From positions 3,162,001 through 3,226,000 of the forward strand of contig JAHREC010000062.1 in NCBI GenBank assembly GCA_020081605.1: a stretch of 64,000 nt of DNA. The letters are read 5' to 3'. This document shows, piece after piece, positions 34,647 through 47,462 of the stretch. Made by a program: the position numbers and the translations under genes. How positions within the stretch are numbered: position 1 is the first letter of the stretch; the number at the start of each line of letters is the position of its first letter. This stretch comes from Albifimbria verrucaria (lineage: Eukaryota > Ascomycota > Sordariomycetes > Hypocreales > Stachybotryaceae). The notes under the pieces were generated by a model that ran no database searches, was not told the DNA's origin, and was given only the letters and a program-made list of their open reading frames with translations.

Positions 34647-37600
34647 GGCTTAGGTTAATTACCAGAAACATTGAACAACCCCTGTTCTGGAAGGAGCACA
34701 GCACCTGCGATACCCGGGCTAGACCTCACCTTGCCCGGTCCAGCCAAGCACGACACCAGTATAACGATCTAAAGTCCCTATATATTGACCACCTCGCAAT
34801 CATTGGTGGCCAGATCACACTAACGTCAGGTCAGGTCCAGGCTCCATTGGTGCTGTAGCACTAAGCCATCTCGCTTTGCATTTACGTCGTATAGTTATTT
34901 CAAAGGGTCTTTTGTCCATCTGTCCAATAATGCTCACAACACCAAGGCAAGGCCAGAATTCTCTGCTGTGTAGATTGTGATATCTTATCTCACTTTCCCT
35001 CTTGGCCACCCCTTGCTCTCTCTTTCTTTCTTCCTTCCTTCTCTCCTTCTCTCCCTCTTTCGCTCCAACAAACCCTCACCGGTGACTTGTACGCCCTTCT
35101 ATCTCGCATAACTCGGCTACACGTTCCCCGATCCATGTACAATGGCGCCAGTGACGCTCCTAGGCCCTGCCCAGTCGGCTTCCTCGCAATCGTCTCGCTC
35201 AAACACCGCCGGTGGGCAATTGTAAACAGGAGTGCCTTGCGCTGGTGTATCGCCAACCCCCACCCTGCCGCTGTACCTTATTCAGGGGCCCCGATGCCTT
35301 CCTGGCATCATCCCGGGAGGCTCGACAGGCCTTGATCCGAGCATGAGGCCAATGGCATCGACGGACCAAGGGCACTGTATGCAAAACTCCCTTGCGATTT
35401 CACAATCGGCCAAGGAATCCAGCCTATTGATGCCGCCTCGTGGCTAATATTGGCGTGTCCTACGACGCAGCCGGAAGCCATGCCCAGGCGAGGCAAGCCC
35501 TGCATCAAATCACGTATCAAGCTCTTTGCCCGTCAAGAGGCACCAAGGATCATCGGTGCAGCGTCAATTCGAACCAAACCTGCGGCTTATACGCACAGTG
35601 CGTTGGCCTTCCTGACCTGACAGAACATGCATATCCACCGGTCGCCCAGCGCAGCGTCCCTCTCCTTCAAGCCCGGCTTCCACATGCTGTCACAACCATG
35701 CACATCGCTTGGTCTGAAACGCTGCCTCTGCGCCTGTCGGTAAGGCCCCGGGCACCATTTCTTCTCTGCCAGGGCTATGCGGGGCAGCGCTCTGTCAACT
35801 CCTTCGACTTGTTCCTGGGAGAATTTATCCCGATTTCTTATCGTAGTTTACGGATATATTTACTGAAAAGGGCAACTCGCCTCGATTCCTACCTCATCGT
35901 GTCAAAGTCCCCAACTGTAACTTACCGGCCAGACATTGCAAGTCCCGATTGCAATGGGCATGTGAGATGCACACGCTGCCTCTGACGTGCTTGGCTGCTT
36001 CACCAGGAGCAGCAGAGATAGAGATCGGCTGTGTGTTACAGGCCCAGACGCAGCTCGACATCACCATACCTACAATCGCGTAACATCTGCCCGGACATCC
36101 GTTGTTCGACGTCTTACTGCATGTGCATGAGCCATGCACTCCATCCTGGCTTACTATTGCATCCCAAATGCACGGCGTCCGTATGGGACGTCTTGAATCA
36201 GTTCTTCATGCTCGCTTGTGCAACGGCGACGCATGCATACGCACGTGTATACCTTCCCCATGTCGTTCACGCCAATGCTTGCTCCATACCAGACCTGAGC
36301 TCCGAGACGCCATCGCAATATAGAGCGAGGGCAGTACAGACTTTTTCGACAAGCTCCAACACGCCACTTTTGCCATGCTTGATGGGAAACCCGAGAAAAA
36401 ATCCCCTGCCTCGATCAATCCCTGGATTCATGAAGCTCGGGCTTCTCCGCTCCGCTCCCACGTCCCCTGCACAGGCCAGTCGAGTCGACCCTCTTGCCTC
36501 GGTCAGCCATTGAGGACCCCGGTCGATGCATCGAGCACCCATTCGGGGTTCATCCTCTGAGCCCCTAGCGTCGACCTCTCCCCGCTCCGTTGGTCCACGT
36601 ACGGCATGGTTCGTGGGCCTTCTCTAGGGACCATTGGCGCGGTGGGTGGGCTCCATGCAAGGTACCCGCGGCCCTTGCTCTCCAACCGTTTGCTTACAAA
36701 ACGTGGTTCGTCCGATCCTGAGCATGCCTGATCAACAATTGATCCACACACGAATTCCCAGTCCCAGGTTGGAGCCGCCCTGTGCAACGGCGGCGAGTCA
36801 GTAAAACGCTTGGGAAATGCATAGTCTGCCCGAGGAAGACGAGTCAACTCCAATCGATTCGATTTCACCGATGTTCACCGGCCTGGGAGGGTCACTAGTC
36901 GGCTAGTCCCGGTAAGCTATCCGGGAATCTATTCTGGCCCTTGCATCCCTCTTCTAGCGGGCCACGAGTCGGATATTTGAGACCCTGGATAACGCTGCCT
37001 GAACTATTGCGTAGGCAGACTTTCCGTTAGCGAGGGCGAGATGACTAGCTTAGCCTGTGATTGCACTGTCCGGTCCAGGCTCGGCCTTGGCACCCGTGCT
37101 GGCCATGCGCGGACGTTGTTCAGTCGTCCCTTAGCGGCCGACGGTCTGGAGGAGCCCATCAGCTCGAGAGCACCTACGAGCCTCCCGACTGTTCCAAGGA
37201 ATTTTACTTGGCCATAGAGCCAGTGGACAATGTACTACTTTTTCCATTTTCGGCACGTGTAGGGGTCCTCCAACTCTCAACCTTCAGTTTTCCTTCGCCG
37301 GGTTCTGAGCCTTTTTCGGTTTCTTCTAGAACATCTTACGATGCCCTTTCGAGTTTGTAGGTTCCCTCTCAATATTTTTCGTCTACGCTGGTGAGCGTCA
37401 TGAGGCTACAAGTTTCAATGTTCCTTAGCTCGTTACCTGAGTCACGACCATGTGAGCTATCATAATTACTTGGTCTGCTCAGCATGGCCAAAGCTGAGGG
37501 AGTGTAATGAGCTATACCCCAAGTCTCGGGCCTTCATCAGTCTTCCAGGAAAGCATCTCCGCCACAAATTGGGGCATTGCCAATGGCTCCTGGAGGTAGA

Positions 37601-38764
37601 GGAGCCCCGGCTAACGCTCGCGCCACGAAGCTTGGCTTGGCCCCGACCAAGGCGCCGTCGTTGTACTGGTGCGAATCAAGGTTGGACTACTTCATCGTTG
37701 TGCAGATCGCCGGCTGGAGGCATGGTATTTCGGTAGCACACCACCAGTTGCCCAGGGGCAGGCAATGTATGAGGATCGTTTTCTCATCCGTCGGTATTAT
37801 GGTCTACAACCCCAGATATCGACGCAAGTCAGTTGTCATTGAGTGGCGTTGGTAGTGTCTGAGCTCTGCCTTTATCTCAGTCACCATTGAGACTTAAAAC
37901 CTTAAGGGACGGGCCGTAGCAAACTTGGCAGAGCTTGCAAGTTGGATACAATGACATGGACTGCACAGCTTAACCCTTCGGCCATGCTCAATTGAAGTAC
38001 CGCACTTTCAAAGTTGAACATTAACGACATTCAACAGAATTTGGATGTGTGGAGCATACACAGAAAACAAAACTTGTTAATGCCTATTTGAGAAAGAAAA
38101 GTTGAGCTAGAACACATTCAGAGGCATAGAGCACGGTGATTCCTCGAAAGTGAAATTAGGCCGACAGCCGCAGCGAGTCATGTCGCGGAGAGAGCTGAAC
38201 AGCAACGTCACACTTTGTCACACTTTTCTCAACAGACAGCAGCGGAAGTCCACAGCAATGTAAGTGCTCGGCATCACCAGATCCCGCAGTCCGACGAAGA
38301 GTCAAGGCACAGACGAATATTACCGTATACAGTAGGCTGCTGAGGTAGTGGGTCGTACATGTCATACCTTACTTGACATGGTTATGAGAAGTAATTATTG
38401 ATTCCTTATGCCAACGGAGACTTTCAAAATCAAGGTTGAGGCCTCTTTGAGACTTTGTCATAGGTACCTCATACTCCGGTTTTCTGCTAGACTCACCAAA
38501 CCACCGGTGTCCACCTTGTCCTCTGGCATCATGTTAACCATGGAGTATGAGAGCTAGATACAACGAACCTAATCATGAACCACGTAGGAAAATCCTAGAT
38601 ATTCTTACTTGAGACCTCGTCGGTTGACTGCCTCACCGCACAGTAGTTTTATCATTCGTAAGAGGTAGATGCATCCGATTGCGTTCAATTGTGCTTGAAC
38701 TAGCTGTACAAAGGTAACAACCACTAATGTATGTCGATACGATGGCAGGTCTGCTGCTTGATGT

Positions 38765-39832
38765 TTATCGAAACGTGGTAATCTTCCCAAACGTATCTGC
38801 CATTCCCCAGATCCCTGTTCTCAGACAAGACAATTGTACAATCTGTGAGTGATCCACAAATAGGTTGACGTCGGCGCCAAACTCCCTAATGTACCAGTTG
38901 AATACCTTGGGGTCCGCGGCTTCAAACATCACTTTGTCTGCGGGCAGCTCCTCAGAATCTGTTGGATCACATCAGTCCTCCAGCTCTTAACATTTTCTGT
39001 GATGCCTTCGCTTTCAATCATGATGCGCTCCACGCCGGCATCGATGAAGCGCTTCCCCATGTTCACGATCTTAGATGGGTCAGAAGTGCCCATGCTGTCG
39101 AGCTCTGACGCTTCTGTGTCTCCTCCAGCGCCAAACTGGATACCGCACTCTGGCTTAGGCTTGAGCCCTGCTTTGAGAACTCTATCGACAAGACGAAGCC
39201 AGTCATCCTGTGGTAGGGACAGGAAGCCAGTAGATATCTCAATGACATCAAAGCCAAGCTCCTTGCATTTACGAAGGTACCGATCCACTGCAGCTTGGGG
39301 GTCTGATTGTGTTAGGACATGTTCGATCCACCCACCCTGTTATTTGTTACTAAAGTCACTGAAACTAACGCATGAGTATAATCTTACTGTTGAGACGTAG
39401 GCTTCGTGTTGATGGGCCAGTTCGATAAGCTCTCGAAGCTTATCCTCGAGGAACAGTGAGAATGAACCTCCAGCAAATTTGACTCCATCCACGTGGTATC
39501 CCATGCTGTTCCTTAATTAGCATAAGCTTACGATTGTATTAGATCGACGCTCCATACGTTTCCAGGACATCTGTGAGATACCTCTTCCCCATAGCCGAAT
39601 AGTAAGGGCCTCGAATTTCCGTTACACCAACTGACCTCGGCTTTGATGGCCGCGCGTTATGACGAACAAATCCAAATCCATTTTTCTCATCTTCTAGAAG
39701 AATATTAGGCTGTTTCGTCGCTGAAAACCCGGTGGTTGCTGAGAAAGACCTAGATAGACAGCCAAAGAAAGACGGGGCACCTGGCTTCACCCACTTCGGG
39801 ATGGCGGTTCGTGTAATTGAGCACAAGGCCAT
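38765..39832 (-). CDS. phosphosulfolactate synthase-like (ComA family) protein, mitochondrial leader
   Basis: ComA/phosphosulfolactate synthase family, the coenzyme M route enzyme of archaea; fungal and plant (Hsa32-type) members have unclear roles. Conserved core: VDGVKFAGGSFSLF, FDVIEISTGFLSLPQDDWLRLVD, GIQFGAGGDTEASEL, RIMIESEGITENV, MFEAADPKVFNWYI and NLFVDHSQIVQL. Introns at 39506-39557 (donor GTATGG, acceptor GGAACAG) and 39337-39387. The N-terminal 45 residues are basic, Ser/Ala/Phe-rich without acidic residues (MALCSITRTAIPKWVKPGAP, SFSATTGF), fitting a mitochondrial presequence. One base is lost near 38953: the frame ends as SCPQTK, while the adjacent frame continues as LPADKVMFEAADP to the stop at 38765. 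Confidence 0.9.
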
Positions 39833-40208
39833 GATTTAATAGAATTGATGTCTCGTCGTGTTTCTCTGTTGTAACGTTTTCTTCTTTGTTGAATTGGTAT
39901 TAAGATAGCATTTAGTACGCGGTTGTAGCATCATCGAGTCGCAATGTCATGACATCACCGTGATGCTATCGAATAGTCCAAGCTGTCTATCCTTAAAGTA
40001 TTGAGCATGCGCAGGTATTTTTTAATTACTATGATCACTTTTTGTACATAACGGCCCCTTGTCCTATATTGATAATTTTTACAATAAGCATCAGCAATTC
40101 CATCTTGATTCATTTAACAGACCTAATTGTGCTTAAGCAGCTCGCAGACAACAGGCGCAGAGCGAATAGCCAAGAGCTGGAGCGAGTTGCAAATAAATAT
40201 TTGTATTG
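39833..40208. other. intergenic region (ComA-like upstream)
   Basis: 376 A/T-rich bases separating two minus-strand genes. No motif or gene recognised. Confidence 0.45.
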
Positions 40209-41807
40209 CTAAGGTAAAGGCACTTCTCCTAGGCTTTTCCAATCCTTGCCATCAAATTGGGCTTCAGACAGACGCCCGGCCCTAAAGAAGTAGCACCTTG
40301 TCATATCTGATGCTGGCTCGAGGATACGAGCTTTTCCCACACGGATAGTCTCGATACTAGTACATGTAATTTTCGTCCCAACATCACAGCCGCGTAGCGC
40401 TTTGGTGATGACTCTACCCAATTTTTCCCATTGTCCGTAGTCGATATTTGCTCCAAGTCACCAGCCTCATTCTGATAAAGGACATAGACGTCGGCCTGCT
40501 CATTGGCTGTTGCGTTGGAATGCGCCACGGAGAATGCAGTGAAGGACATGGGGTGCGGCAAAGAAATGTCCTTCGGGAATTCTATTCGAGTCAGCGTCGG
40601 AGAACTTGCGAGAATAAATCGGATAGACCTACTTTGAAAAAGATCACCCTCGCCCGATACCGTCCCGATAGAAAGTTTGTCCTGATCGTTACTATAAAAG
40701 TAGGCAACGTGGAATTGAGCATTGTACGGATGATCAGTGATTGATAGCGGCACAATCGCCCACCCCGAGCCTACCACTTGGCCGGGGCCTATAGAGTGAA
40801 GACCAGTATTCCAAGTTGCCTGGTCCAACCAATTTATACGTCGAATTTGCGCACTATGTTCCCCATCTTCGAGGATTACATAGCTGAAATACGTAGCAAG
40901 ATTGGCCGTAGAATTAACTCTGCCATAAACAGGCCTCTCTTCCAGTGAACGGATTGAATCAAAACCTTTATCACCAGAGGTGACATCAGCACTAAATTGG
41001 AAAACGAGAAGACCAGAATTGATGACACTCATTGTGAGCCGAACCTAACGGCGATTAGCATTCAATCCCGCGTCCTGAACTTCTTAGAACGACTCACCTC
41101 CTGGGGAAAGCCATCGGGATCATAGAGTTGCACTAGCCCAACTCCCATGGCTGTTATTCCCTTGGGATTGTTTTCAGGAATAACGCTGTACGGTTTCTTC
41201 CAAGAGCCACTCTCGCTACCATCGGGCTTAATGTAACGCATAATCTGAAAGTCGTCATTGAGACTTTGGTATGCCACGTAAATGGTGCTTTCTTTGTTCT
41301 TTTCGCTTCGGAAGGATGTTGAGGATAGCATTTTACCCGGCCGGGCTAAGAGTGGCATTGGCGTAGGTGTAGAAGCAGATCTTGATGATGTTGATGATGT
41401 TGATGATGGGCTAACCTCAGGAACCACACGTGGAGATGTCGTTGGTATCAAGTCCTCATTGTTGGATGCGTCGGGTTCGGCATGTCTACCTTTGGCCGCC
41501 CTCGCCCCAAATATTGCTCCAAGAATCACGCCGATGAGTGCAACGATGGATATTACTCCAAATATTATTCGTTTCCGGTTCAGCAGGGCCTGCTTCTGCT
41601 TCGTCGGGATTGGCTTGTCCACAACGCTGGAAGGTCTTCCGGCGACCTCTTTCTCAACGTACTCTCGGTACGCTTGGGGGCATCTTCATCCCGGCGCACA
41701 TGGAAACTTTCATTAGTGATGACAAACACTTCCTTCCCTTCTGATTCTACAGTCGAGGGTGAGATGCGCCGGGCCGGCCAGACGATGGGTGTCACCGAAG
41801 ACGACAT
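40209..41807 (-). CDS. type II membrane protein with fungal fucose-lectin-like beta-propeller
   Basis: Short cytosolic N-terminus (MSSSVTPIVWPARR ... SFHVRRDEDAP), one membrane helix (IIFGVISIVALIGVILGAIFGA), a Ser/Thr/Pro-rich stalk, then a propeller-like domain with repeating blades ending in aromatic-plus-acidic turns (STIYVAYQSLNDDFQIMRYI, FHVAYFYSNDQDKLSI, ADVYVLYQNEAGDLEQIS). This arrangement is seen in fungal fucose-specific-lectin-domain proteins, which lack known enzymes. Intron at 41045-41097 joins DGFPQE to VRLTMSVINS. One-base losses at G5 41676-41680 (frame resumes AYREYVEKEVAGRPSS) and ttt 40401-40403 (resumes KALRGCDVGTKIT). The extracellular ligand is unknown; the family call rests on fold pattern, not on a search. 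Confidence 0.75.
41360..41410 (-). repeat. GAT/GTT trinucleotide tract coding Ser/Thr stalk
   Basis: Repeated gatgatgttgatgatgttga on the plus strand encodes a Ser/Thr-rich part of the lectin-like protein's stalk. It is in frame and unlikely to be a separate element. Confidence 0.6.
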
Positions 41808-42928
41808 CGAGCTCCGTCAACGCTAATATCCGTCGTCGCGGGCCAAGTTACGAAGGCTAGGGAAGAGTCATGTCATAATGAAACCATTATAAAAGTCGGG
41901 GAATAAGAGTATTTGAGTATGTCGCATATCCAGAGATCTGGGGACTTTTGTATATCCAGAGGATTAAGCCCCTGAAGAGAGTTAAATGAAGAGTAAAGGG
42001 GTATCACCAAGGCACTGCGTAACTAAAATATGAAACTATATTCTGGATCGAGTTATTACTGTATCTGCGAGCAAGGAAGGATAACCTGCGACAACCTTTA
42101 TTAGAGAGTTGGGGCTGTGAATGTGCGCGAACATTCCCAATATGGACGCAGGTGTGCGCAGGCACGGATATGTTCCATTTAAAACTTCGAGACTGAGAGG
42201 TATGCTTGCACGATAGGCTACTACTCTGTGGTTAGGCAACTATTTATTGTGGTTACTAAGTAGACATATATGTGTAACCATGACTACGATTATTACTTCT
42301 CTGATTCTCGCCGGATCGAGGCATATGGGAAGAGCGTGTAAGTGCGGCGAGGTATGGAGAGTACCAATTGCATGTCTTTGGAAAGCTGCTTGACAGGATC
42401 CTTACCATGCAGATGGTGTAACCTCATGCAGATGTATTACAAAGCGCCGGTAAAGAGGCATTGGCACTTTACTATAACGATCTGGTCAGTTGGAGACGGA
42501 CTTGCACGCGACGGGGCCGGAAGATGTTGTGATGGGAGGTAATGTAGATGGATAAGGTAAGGTACCTGGTAGGTCTACCTTTCTTAGTAAAATAGTCAGC
42601 TTGGATACAGGCGGATGCAATGACAGAATCACACGTGACACCGCGAGAGATAAGGCGATAAGAGGAAGAAAAGTACCCCGCCATCGGACCCCCACAGCAC
42701 AGAGCGGGAGGTTTACTCTGTTTTACGGAGGGCCGAGCTGACTATTGACCGTTGTGACTCAGTTTTCCTTCCCAAGGTATGTAGAAAGGAGCCGCCTCGT
42801 CCAAGCATCTCGACCGTGCTGACTTTCCCCGTCATTAGCTGCCTAGATCGATCTGCGATTTCTCCGCGAGTGGATACCCTGCGAGTCCCGTTGTTGTTTA
42901 CCTTAACTCATTTTGCAAACCACCAAGC
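41808..42928. other. divergent intergenic region (lectin-like / MES1)
   Basis: 1.1 kb, A/T-rich first half. No gene recognised. The last 100 bases are the leader of the methionyl-tRNA synthetase. Confidence 0.45.
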
Positions 42929-45043
42929 ATGGCGGGCAACAATTCCAGGTCCGCTCCCGTCCTCCCGGAGCAGGGCAAGCGAAACATTTTGATCACCAGC
43001 GCCCTGCCCTACGTCAACAACGTCCCCATCTGGGCAACCTCATCGGCAGTGTCCTCTCTGCCGATGTCTTTTCCCGATACTGCAGAGCTCGAGGCTACCA
43101 GTCCATCTACATCTGTGGCTCTGTATGCTGCCCTACCTCGAGCACCAATTCGCCTCTAACTAGCCACAACAGGACCAGTACGGCACTGCCACCGAGACCA
43201 AGGCCCTCGAGGAGGAGTAGACCCGCAAACCCTCTGCAACAAGTACCACGCTCTTCACAAGTCCATCTACGACTGGTTCCGAATCGATTTCGACATCTTC
43301 GGCCGCACCCCGACCCAGCACCAGACCGATATCGTTCAGGATGTCTTCTGCCAGCTTCTGAAGAACGGTTTCATCGAGGAGCGTGAGACCATACAGCCCT
43401 ACTGCAGCTTCGAATCTCACAACACCTTCCTTGCCGACCGTTTCGTCGAGGGTGAATGCTCCATCTGCCACGACCTCGGCGCCAGAGGTGACCAGTGCGA
43501 TGCTTGCGGCAACATCCTCGACCCCTCAAGCCCGAATCTGACGATGACCGCTCCGGAGACGACGAGGCACGTGCCACTGGCTGGCTCATCAACCCTCGCT
43601 GCAAGGTTGACGGTGCTACACCCGACCGCCGTAGCACTAAGCATCTCTACCTCCGATTGGATGCCCTTCAGGAAGAGGTTGCTTCCTGGTTGTCTTCGTC
43701 CACCAAGAAGGGAGAGTGGACTGCGAACGCAATCTCCATTGGCCAGTCGTGGGTCGAGAAGGGCCTCAAGCCCCGTGCCATCTCCAGAGATCTTAAATGG
43801 GGTGTGCCCATCCCCAAGGTCGAGGGCATCAGTGCTGAGGATTACCTCAACAAGGTTTTCTATGTCTGGTTCGATGCCTGTATTGGTTACGTCTCAATCA
43901 CCAAGTCGTACACTGACGGTGAGGATGTAAACGGAACCAAGTGGGAGCAGTGGTGGAAGAATCCCGACAACGTTAGCCTGTTCCAGTTCATGGGCAAGGA
44001 CAACGTCCAATTCCACAGTAAGCCTTCCCATTCAACAATCTTCCTTATAGTATACTCACTCAAAATTAGGCATCGTCTTCCCTGCTTCTCAGATTGGTTC
44101 GAAACAGAACTGGACCAAGGTCCACAAGATTTCTGCCACTGAGTACCTCAACTACGAGAACGGCAAGTTCAGCAAGTCCCGTGGAGTCGGCGTTTTCGGT
44201 CACAACGCCAAGGATACCGGTGTCGACCCCGATATCTGGAGATTCTACCTCCTCTCCCGTCGCCCCGAGACCGCTGACTCTGAGTTCAAGTGGGAAGAGT
44301 TTATTGATGCCAACAACAACGAGCTTCTCAAGAACATTGGCAACTTCATCAACCGAGTTCTCAAGTTCTGCCAGGCCAAGCTTGACAGCAAGGTCCCCAA
44401 GGCTGAATACACTGATGAGACCATTGAGACTCACAAGACGCAAACCAACCAGGTCTTGGCTAGCTACATTGAGCATCTTGAGGCTACCAAGCTGCGTGCT
44501 GGTATTGCCGATATTCTGGAGCTGTCAAGTCTTGGAAACAAGTTCTTGCAGTCGAACAAGCTCGATGGTCGTCTTTTGACTGAAGAGCCTGAGCGTTGCG
44601 CCTCGGTCATTAGCCTGGCTATTAACCACGTCCACCTCCTCGCCAATGTCATCTCACCGTACATGCCTGGAATCAGTGAACTCATCTTCAAGCAGCTTGG
44701 ACTTGAGCCTACCCTTACTATCCCTGATAAGTGGGAGTTCAACCTGGTTCCCGCTGACCACACCATCGGTACACCCAGCCCACTCTTCTCCATTATTCCC
44801 GCCGCCAAGCTTGACGAATGGCGCGACCTGTACGGTGGTGAGGAGCTGAAGCGTCAGAAGGCTCTGGCCGCTGAGAAGGCCGCTGCCAAGGCCGCCGCGA
44901 AGAAGGCCAAGAAGGAGAAGTCTAAGGAAAAGAAGGCTGCGGCCGCTGGCGGGGCATCGGCGGAAGGTCAGACCCAGGTGAAACAGGAAGCCCTTGTTTC
45001 TGAAGTGGCGGACTTGTCCATCACCCCCGAGAACACGAAGTAA
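42929..45043 (+). CDS. MES1: cytosolic methionyl-tRNA synthetase
   Basis: Charges tRNA-Met with methionine. Class I signatures: HLGN (HIGH) within [14 protein letters not shown] and [11 protein letters not shown] (KMSKS). Zinc knuckles CSICHDLG and CDACGN. Catalytic-core segments [32 protein letters not shown]; anticodon-binding helices [11 protein letters not shown] and [12 protein letters not shown]. The C-terminus is a Lys/Ala-rich charged tail. Introns at 43123-43172 (GTATGC ... ACAACAG) and 44018-44069. Three one-base losses: C4 43024-43027, which destroys the HIGH motif in the raw frame; near 43211-43218; C4 43522-43525. No mitochondrial presequence. Start [10 protein letters not shown] at 42929 follows a leader ending aagcATGG. 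Confidence 0.95.
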
Positions 45044-47462
45044 ATGATGTATCAATGGTGAATGGCATGGGCGTTCCAGGTGGGTGGGTGGGGGCGGGCG
45101 GCGGTTGAGTTGCTAGTTTGTTAGTTCTGTGCAAGTACAATGGCGGAGTTGGACGGTATCTGATGAGGTGGCTGTCAGTCTCAACGAGGAGTCAAGGGCA
45201 AAGGGCAGGGCAGGGTATGTGAGTAAGAATCCGGAGTCAACCATCCATAGAATAGCTCGCACGATTTGTATTTCATTCCAGGAACCATGTTCACCACATG
45301 GAGCGTGCTTCCGGTATTCGCATTTTTCTCAATGGTATCACCCGCCTAGCAAAGCGCTCGTGGTATGCTCTATATCTCAGTAGCATCATGGCCCAAGAGC
45401 TTTGCATTTCGGGTAGATAATCCAACTCGTTTGCCAAGCAAAACACCTACTCATATTTTGTCATCGGAAACCCCTCCCTTGGCTGACTTGCGGGAAGAAA
45501 TGACTGAGACCCAAAGTTTACTTTCTTTCTCAATATGGTGCATATGTCTCACAATGCCACAATGTTTTCCCCGAGAGGCCGCATATCACCACCCCACACC
45601 GAATTTGCGGTCTCGGGTAGGTTACTTTGGTCACATGGACGCTCGGCAACGTCCACCTTGCGCCTAATTGGTAGTTCTGGAGAAAACGAAACAGTTGTTG
45701 GTTTCTCATATAAAATCTTCAAGTTTGATGTATTGAGACTGATACTGAAACTGAGTTATTCCCCTTTATTTGGGTAAATATGTTACACTGGTATATCTCT
45801 GATCAACGGTCAAAATGCTGACCTGTTTATCAGACCTGTAGCTAAAGCCACATGCTTACACGGGACAGGATGGGTGTTATGAATATTACGAGGTAGTTCG
45901 AACAAATTAAAGACTGGTTTAATTAACAACAGAATGGAAGTTCTGTTAGGACATATCTAAATTCGTGGTTAGCGTTAAAGCGGCAGCCATGTGAATCCAA
46001 TGCAAAAGCAATTTGCTCGTAATCCAATAAACGTCATTTCGATGCGACACCATTCACTTCAATAGTCGCAAAAATATTGGTGTAACAAGACTATGACTCT
46101 TCATTTTGAGTTTGAATCATGTCACTTCTACCAAGTAGGCAAATGAACACGGGAACGATCCGATATTACCATTGTGCAAGGTTGTGGCTGGCTCAATCTT
46201 TCTACTGTGAGGTCACTGAGGCAGATCTACTGAGGAACCATCTGATTGCAAAAGCAAAACACACCATTATCGACTGTGGACCTCAGGCTAATGGTGGAAA
46301 TATTCCTTCCAAAACAAGAGGGCGAGGCTCGGTCTTCGTTTAGCGACAAAGGCTGTGTAGTTAGTCTATAGTCTCAGAAACATCGTACAGCACCTGCCGC
46401 CATGATAGCCAGAGTCTCCTAAGGATCAACGGCACGAAGCGCCGACTCTACAGCTTTGCAGGAACTAATATGTGACGTGTGCCGTTTTCCTTGTTTCCCA
46501 CCAATGCAGCATTCACCGCCGGGAAATGCCTTGAAAGCTGCACTGACCCAAAGTTTCTCAACCGTGCTCACCACAAAGCGGTCTGAGCTAATCAAGGGTC
46601 TGCGTCATGGCTAATGTGGCGTCTCTATTGCCTCAGCCCTATATGAGGAAACGTTAGAGGCCACGGCATTGGCTCAGCTGAACCCTGCCAAGTATCGAAT
46701 TTGTTGCAGGGTAATTGCCTCAAGCTTGCGGTGTCTTGAGTTAGCTGGAAAGCCATGACTCGCGCCATCGAGGAAAAACGAAGAGACGGTAGCGAGTGCC
46801 CACGCATACTGTAAATTTTGATTCATAGTGAATGTCTCATGACGTACTGATGTGTTGAAACTGGATACCGGGGTTAGTTGTCCTCGCCCGGGTGCTTGGA
46901 TACGCCCCTGGACCGAATAGAGAATTGACGAGCACTGTGCATACATAAGAAGGTCCGGATTCCTGGTTTTGAGTATTTAATACCCTGTCAACTATCCAAA
47001 AATATTGGCGTTAAGCCGGATATTTCGTCTCGCGCCAAGGCGAGAGTATCACAACCTAACCTCCTGAAGAACAACTTACATATGCGTTTGAACAATCGAA
47101 AGTTTTTCTTTCATACGAACTAGTCACAAGGATAGCGTACAGGTGATCCAAAGGGACATATAACGTATTCAAAGAACACAAATGAATGATCATGATCAAG
47201 GCTCCTTTTATCGGGATGTGAATCTCAACACCATGTTCATCTGTGAATCTTCCAGCGAGGAAAGGATACTTAAATAATGAACTTGATCGAACCCTTTCCG
47301 GTTGATCAAGACCCAAACACCGAGAATTTCGGACAAGCCTGCAACCCAAGCAATCAACCACAGCAACTATCGAGCATAATCAACGACAACCAAAGGGTCC
47401 TTCTTCATTTACATCCTACCTTCGCCTCACCACAAACACCTGAAAGTGCTCTTTAAGTCACG
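45044..47462. other. 2.4 kb gene-poor region
   Basis: Mostly A/T-rich. No recognised gene. Small open frames near 46119 and 46674 show no family character. 47000-47460 is likely the promoter and leader of the small Cys protein. Confidence 0.45.

Larger units (their letters stand above)
33588..38764. other. 5.2 kb gene-poor region
   Basis: No recognisable gene on either strand. It begins with simple-sequence repeats (33793-33898), a GTG/TGG-rich tract (34230-34320) and a CTTTC-rich tract (35015-35065). 35.1-38.7 kb is of mixed composition with only short open frames that lack family resemblance, intron logic or codon pattern. It could hold lineage-specific or noncoding genes I cannot call. 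Confidence 0.45.

Noticed and set aside
35000..38700. Various 60-180 residue open frames on both strands
   Set aside because: No recognisable motif, overlapping frames on both strands and no matching splice logic.
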